IMG/VR virus record: IMGVR_UViG_3300037475_000211
Coordinates: 1-64,000 of that record
DNA from: a virus
DNA: 64,000 bases
Reading direction: 5' to 3' (one strand)
Shown here: positions 60,877 to 64,000 of the stretch, piece by piece
Layout: each line of letters starts with the position of its first letter
Position numbering within the stretch: the stretch's first letter is position 1
Notes under the pieces: model-generated
The model's database searches: none
Told to the model about the DNA's origin: nothing
What the model saw: only the letters and a program-made list of their open reading frames with translations
Program-made: the position numbers and the translations under genes

Positions 60877-61239
60877 ATGAGTGATAATATTAAGAAAGCA
60901 GTGAGTGAGTTTGAAGTTATTGCCAAAGCTACTGAAGAAGCTTTAAATGAGTGGTCGGGCGAAGGTTGTTTACAGTTCCCTGCATTACTTGCTACAATGG
61001 CTGTAAAGTTTAATTGGGAAGAACAAGAGGTTCGCAAGAATGATCCTTTGGTTAGATTCTATATTAGACAGCATGCTGATTGGCATGTAACTCGTGGTGC
61101 TCATGGTGGTATTATGAGAATGTCTGAGAAGCAAAAGAAAGAGCAATCAAAGGTAGCTAAGAATGCTGCTAAGGAAGCTGCACGCGCTGCAGTAGAAGCA
61201 AAGTCTGATGCGCCTGCAACTGATTCTGTTGTAGAATAA
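60877..61239 (+). CDS. winged-helix-like protein, RGxHGG type, with Ala/Lys tail, 120 aa
   Basis: Helical first half (AVSEFEVIAKATEEALNEWS, FPALLATMAVKFNWEEQEV), wing-like VTRGAHGGIMR, and a long basic Ala-rich helix to the end (KNAAKEAARAAVEAKS). Homologous in layout to 30816. A histone-like tail suggests DNA coating. A strong terminator follows directly. Confidence 0.75.
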   Translation: MSDNIKKAVSEFEVIAKATEEALNEWSGEGCLQFPALLATMAVKFNWEEQEVRKNDPLVRFYIRQHADWHVTRGAHGGIMRMSEKQKKEQSKVAKNAAKEAARAAVEAKSDAPATDSVVE

Positions 61240-61251
61240 ATTAAATTATTT

Positions 61252-61298
61252 ATAGCGTAGGATGAGTTATAAAACTTTTTCTACGCTATTTTTATTTT
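61252..61298 (+). terminator. rho-independent terminator
   Basis: ATAGCGTAG (61252-61260) pairs perfectly with CTACGCTAT (61281-61289), followed by TTTTTATTTT. This is the clearest terminator in the window and closes the transcript of the RGxHGG protein gene. Confidence 0.85.
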
Positions 61299-61299
61299 G

Positions 61300-61309
61300 T
61301 GATATATAA
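61300..61309 (+). promoter_or_regulatory. TGATATATAA element after the terminator
   Basis: Lies 15 bases before the ATG at 61324 and directly after a terminator, the place where a new promoter is expected. Identical to the element at 43709. Confidence 0.4.
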
Positions 61310-61323
61310 AATTTGAGGTAATT

Positions 61324-61905
61324 ATGGGCTCATTAGATTCATCATTGTTTGATATTTTTTCTACCAAAATGTTATTTGGTACGTTAATGGCTGCCGGCTT
61401 AGTAAGTGTAGTATCTTGTTCTTCTTGTTCAAAAGAGAATACAGTTAGCCCGCCAAAGCCAGTTCCTACAGTCAGTGTAACTCCAGTTCCACCGCCAGCT
61501 CCAACTACTCAAGAAATAACAGATAGTAAATTTACCCTTACTATTCCTGTTGGTTTTAAAAATCAAGGATCAGATGATCCAGAGTATTTCTTGTTTGCTG
61601 ATGAAAATAATAAACAATTATTATCAATTATGCATCAAAAATATTCTTCTACATATGAAGAATATGTATTAGAAGGAATTAGATCTCTTAAAGAGCATAA
61701 TGCAATAGTTCATTCAGCTATTAAAACTACTTTAGGAAATCAAGAATTTATAGTGGTTGAATCAACTAAAGATGGGGTTATTGCTTGGTTGTGGTTTACA
61801 ACTAAAGATAATATAGGATATACAATTACTTGTGGCGGACTTGAATCATCAACTACGGTTCATGATGTTTGTTTTAATCTGGCAAAATCATTTGAGATTA
61901 AGTGA
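61324..61905 (+). CDS. lipoprotein with Pro-rich linker, 193 aa
   Basis: Long signal-like start with hydrophobic L-V-S-V-V-S-C and a lipobox Cys32 (SVVSCSSC), a Pro-rich linker (VTPVPPPAPTTQ), then a beta-rich domain of about 125 residues (KFTLTIPVGFKNQG, FIVVESTKDGVIAWLW). No named family. Confidence 0.7.
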   Translation: MGSLDSSLFDIFSTKMLFGTLMAAGLVSVVSCSSCSKENTVSPPKPVPTVSVTPVPPPAPTTQEITDSKFTLTIPVGFKNQGSDDPEYFLFADENNKQLLSIMHQKYSSTYEEYVLEGIRSLKEHNAIVHSAIKTTLGNQEFIVVESTKDGVIAWLWFTTKDNIGYTITCGGLESSTTVHDVCFNLAKSFEIK

Positions 61906-62231
61906 AAACTTGGAAAATGGAAATGGCAGTCGTTGCTGCCATTCTAATATTAGTTAACGTATTAACTCATAAATTATTTTCATTAGAATTAATATCAGCA
62001 TTAGCTGTTCTATTAACTTTTGGTCATGCTCAAATTTCTAGTAGATTAAGTGAACAACAATCATTAGAAGAGCAGCCCACAGTAGAATGTTATAGAAAAC
62101 TTCTTTTTTATTATCTTGGAAAAGAAGTTTGTTGGTTTTGGTATTTTTTAATTAGTGAATCATATTCTGCATTAGTTGGAGTTATTGTATTTTTATTTTA
62201 CCCTTTATGGCGTAAATATTATAAATCATGA
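61902..62231 (+). CDS. membrane protein, 109 aa
   Basis: Starts with GTG overlapping the previous TGA. Three hydrophobic stretches (VVAAILILVNVL, LISALAVLLTFG, FYPLW region), HAQISSRLSEQQSLEE and CYRKLLFYYLGKEVCWFWYF. The pattern is one I have seen as a phage inner-membrane protein without known role. Confidence 0.7.
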   Translation: MKTWKMEMAVVAAILILVNVLTHKLFSLELISALAVLLTFGHAQISSRLSEQQSLEEQPTVECYRKLLFYYLGKEVCWFWYFLISESYSALVGVIVFLFYPLWRKYYKS

Positions 62232-62653
62232 AAGTAAAGTGTCCCATTTGTGCAACATGGTTGACTAAGAAATCAATCAATGTTTATTGGAACTATGAAA
62301 CAATACACAACTCATTAGTTTGCAATAATTGTGTTAAAAAACAGGGCTATTCATTTAGGGTAGAATTAAGTCAATTTTATGAAAATGATCCTTATTCATC
62401 ATTAACAATGTCATTTTTGCATAAGAAATTTTACTGTAGTGGAATTATAACAAATTATAAAAACAATAAAATAGATATTTCTTTTTATGTACAAAGCAAA
62501 TTATATGGTGGCTTAGAAGATATTACATATAGAAAAAAATTCTCATTTAATGATCTATGCGATCAAAATATAGACATTTTAGATTATAATGAAGTATATT
62601 GGCTCTTTAAAAAGGAAGCTTGTCGTTGGGCTAAGTTACAATTATTTTCATAA
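62228..62653 (+). CDS. zinc-ribbon protein with diverged LQLFS tail, 141 aa
   Basis: KCPICATWLT ... LVCNNCVKKQG gives a four-cysteine ribbon, then a beta-rich body (FYCSGIITNYKNNKIDISFY) and the end RWAKLQLFS. It links the zinc-ribbon class with the tail motif. Overlaps neighbours at both ends. Confidence 0.7.
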   Translation: MKVKCPICATWLTKKSINVYWNYETIHNSLVCNNCVKKQGYSFRVELSQFYENDPYSSLTMSFLHKKFYCSGIITNYKNNKIDISFYVQSKLYGGLEDITYRKKFSFNDLCDQNIDILDYNEVYWLFKKEACRWAKLQLFS

Positions 62654-62667
62654 TGAATAGGGTTTAT

Positions 62668-63546
62668 ATGGATAAAATATTACTAATTGATGGTCATAAT
62701 CAAATGTGGAGAGCTAATACTACGTTTGGTCCTCCTATTCAACATGAATCTAAAGGCGATAAATGCGCATGTAAATCACCATGGGACATTCAAGATAACT
62801 TTTGTTATGGCGAAAGATATGGTTTAGTTTTTAATTTCTTTAGAAATTTAAGACCACTTATTGAAGCATTTGAACCAAACAAATGTTTCTTTGTATTAGA
62901 GGGTCATCCTCAATTTAGATATGATTTGTTTCCTGACTATAAAGCAAATAGAATTGTAAAACAAGGCTCTTCTTCAAAAAAAGAAGTTTTATATAAATTT
63001 GAAATTATAATCAATTTACTTCAGTATTTACCAATAACATTGGTTAGAGCTTCCAATTATGAATGCGATGATGTTATTGCAACTTTAGCTGAAAATCTAA
63101 AAGATGAAGACGTTACTATTTTGAGTAATGATTCAGATTATATTCAGCTCTTACAAAAGAGTTTTAAAAAATTAACCATTTATAATCCTATTAAGAAAGT
63201 TGATATGGAATCTCCAACATATCCTTATGTTGCTTGGAAGTGTTTGGCAGGTGATAAATCAGACAATATTCCCTCCCTATTAACGCCGAAGAAAGTTATG
63301 AAGTGTATGGAGGATCCTATAGCATTTGAGGCTTTTCTTTCGACCGAAGAAAACAGAGCTAATTTTAATATTAATCGTCAATTAATAGAATTTAGATCTG
63401 TGCCAGAAGATGAGATATCTTTAGTTGAGGGCATAACAAATTTTGCTGCTCTTAAGCTAGAATTTTCTAAAATGAAATTCGAATCAATTGTAAATGATAA
63501 AAGTTGGGAAAAGTTTACAAATAGTTTTAATTCAATTAAGTTTTAA
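62668..63546 (+). CDS. 5'-3' exonuclease / flap endonuclease, 292 aa
   Basis: PIN/FEN motifs: ILLIDGHNQMW with Asp8, CFFVLEGHPQFRYDLFPDYK, ASNYECDDVIATLA, ILSNDSDY, and the helix-hairpin-helix region CLAGDKSDNIPSLL. Related to T4 RNase H and Pol I 5'-nuclease, which remove RNA primers and flaps. Start set at 62668 after AGGGTT; 62653 is also possible. The only clear DNA-replication gene here. Confidence 0.85.
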   Translation: MDKILLIDGHNQMWRANTTFGPPIQHESKGDKCACKSPWDIQDNFCYGERYGLVFNFFRNLRPLIEAFEPNKCFFVLEGHPQFRYDLFPDYKANRIVKQGSSSKKEVLYKFEIIINLLQYLPITLVRASNYECDDVIATLAENLKDEDVTILSNDSDYIQLLQKSFKKLTIYNPIKKVDMESPTYPYVAWKCLAGDKSDNIPSLLTPKKVMKCMEDPIAFEAFLSTEENRANFNINRQLIEFRSVPEDEISLVEGITNFAALKLEFSKMKFESIVNDKSWEKFTNSFNSIKF

Positions 63547-63903
63547 ATGAAAAAATTTTCTAAAGAAGATGGCGAACAATTAGCCAAGGCTGCTCAAAAG
63601 ATATTAAATGATCCAAAGCTTTGGGCGGAGGCACAAGAGTATTTTAAAGAAGCTGCCAATGAGTTTGCTAAAAAGCTCGGATCTATTAATAGAGAGGCTG
63701 AAGATGCGCAACTTATTAAAGTTGAACAGTCGAATGATTGCGATCATGGCGTTACTTTTGATGAGGAAGATGCTAAGAAAATTGGCGACTCTCATGAAAT
63801 AAGAAAAAAATATCCAAGAGGTTATGGACTTTGCCCTAAAGGATGCGGCTATAATGGAATTGCATATGCTTCTTATATGCATTATATAATGGGAGACTAT
63901 TAA
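63547..63903 (+). CDS. hypothetical protein, 118 aa
   Basis: Helical N-terminus (QLAKAAQKILNDPKLWAEAQ), then CDHGVTFDEED and YPRGYGLCPKGCGYNGIAYA with Cys/His residues that could bind a metal. Unknown. Confidence 0.7.
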   Translation: MKKFSKEDGEQLAKAAQKILNDPKLWAEAQEYFKEAANEFAKKLGSINREAEDAQLIKVEQSNDCDHGVTFDEEDAKKIGDSHEIRKKYPRGYGLCPKGCGYNGIAYASYMHYIMGDY

Positions 63904-63904
63904 A

Positions 63905-64000
63905 ATGTTAAAACCACAAAAGCCTATTAAACCAAAATCTCCAACAGTCCCTCTTGAATTTTTAACGACAAGAAATTTAATTCATATTGATGAAAAATCT
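63905..64000 (+). CDS. hypothetical protein, 5' part only
   Basis: Open frame from an ATG two bases after the previous stop to the end of the window (32 codons). Begins MLKPQKPIKPKSPTVPLEF. The protein is incomplete, and no family can be named. Confidence 0.5.
   Translation, partial: MLKPQKPIKPKSPTVPLEFLTTRNLIHIDEKS

Noticed and set aside
63604-63882. Antisense frame opposite the gene at 63547
   Set aside because: Composition is that of a shadow frame with no ribosome site.
1-64000. CRISPR array
   Set aside because: No regularly spaced direct repeats with unique spacers; the TCCCATC motif is dispersed over 56 kb.
1-64000. Alternative genetic code (stop recoding)
   Set aside because: TAA, TGA and TAG all end genes at sensible places with tight junctions; only one internal stop (245) looks odd.
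1-64000. Integrase, attachment sites or prophage boundary
   Set aside because: No recombinase gene or flanking host genes are visible; tRNAs here are internal phage genes with encoded CCA.

Overview
This 64 kb, AT-rich window (by eye about 70% A+T) looks like the accessory region of a very large tailed bacteriophage. It holds about 145 short, tightly packed genes, nearly all on the + strand and joined by ATGA or TAATG overlaps. It has several tRNA or tRNA-like genes with encoded CCA ends and five free-standing homing endonucleases. There are many membrane, lipoprotein and zinc-ribbon small proteins and no virion, terminase or replisome genes. Shine-Dalgarno sites, lipobox signals, a YgiB/YgiC-like pair and a LemA/TPM pair suggest a Gram-negative host; the species cannot be named from the sequence.

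Layout. 1-7 kb: small hypothetical, coiled-coil and membrane genes, a metallopeptidase-like protein, a CsaA-type tRNA-binding protein and a SemiSWEET-like transporter. 7.35-7.8 kb: a gene-free segment rich in inverted repeats, a candidate large structured RNA. 7.8-11.2 kb: C2H2 zinc-finger genes, a deaminase, and a family of coiled-coil proteins ending in cysteine, interrupted by an HNH endonuclease. 11-18 kb: nucleotidyltransferase-like protein, a tandem MCNEC family, an Rnl5-type RNA ligase, a metallophosphoesterase. 18-31 kb: GIY-YIG endonuclease, cREC protein, I78-like inhibitor, potassium channel, CoaE, lytic transglycosylase, tandem tail-motif genes, HNH endonuclease. 31-45 kb: winged-helix-like abundant proteins, tRNA-Gln and tRNA-Leu, a cysteine hydrolase, an EamA half-transporter, an M50 protease, a PncC-NadD fusion, the YgiB/YgiC pair, a LAGLIDADG endonuclease. 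45-64 kb: PEP-utilizer-like protein, dual-specificity phosphatase, tRNA-Leu(AAG), aminotransferase, SpoU methyltransferase, two Nudix hydrolases, LemA/TPM, PanD, a kinase-like protein, GIY-YIG endonuclease, and a 5'-3' exonuclease.

How the genes work together (inference). Several modules can be read. RNA maintenance: RNA ligase, cREC, tRNA-binding protein, SpoU methyltransferase, tRNAs. Cofactor supply: PanD and CoaE for coenzyme A; PncC-NadD, an isochorismatase-fold hydrolase and Nudix enzymes for NAD. Envelope modification: potassium channel, SemiSWEET, EamA, M50 protease, YgiB/C, LemA/TPM and many lipoproteins. Signalling: kinase-like protein and phosphatase.

The most unusual signals are: (1) about 31 otherwise different small proteins that share a C-terminal ...LKAF[S/I/L] tail; (2) six coiled-coil paralogues ending in GW...S...C; (3) nine perfect copies of an intergenic motif TCCCATC-N3-TAACGG that resembles the 5' part of a tRNA; (4) two gene-free segments packed with complementary helices.
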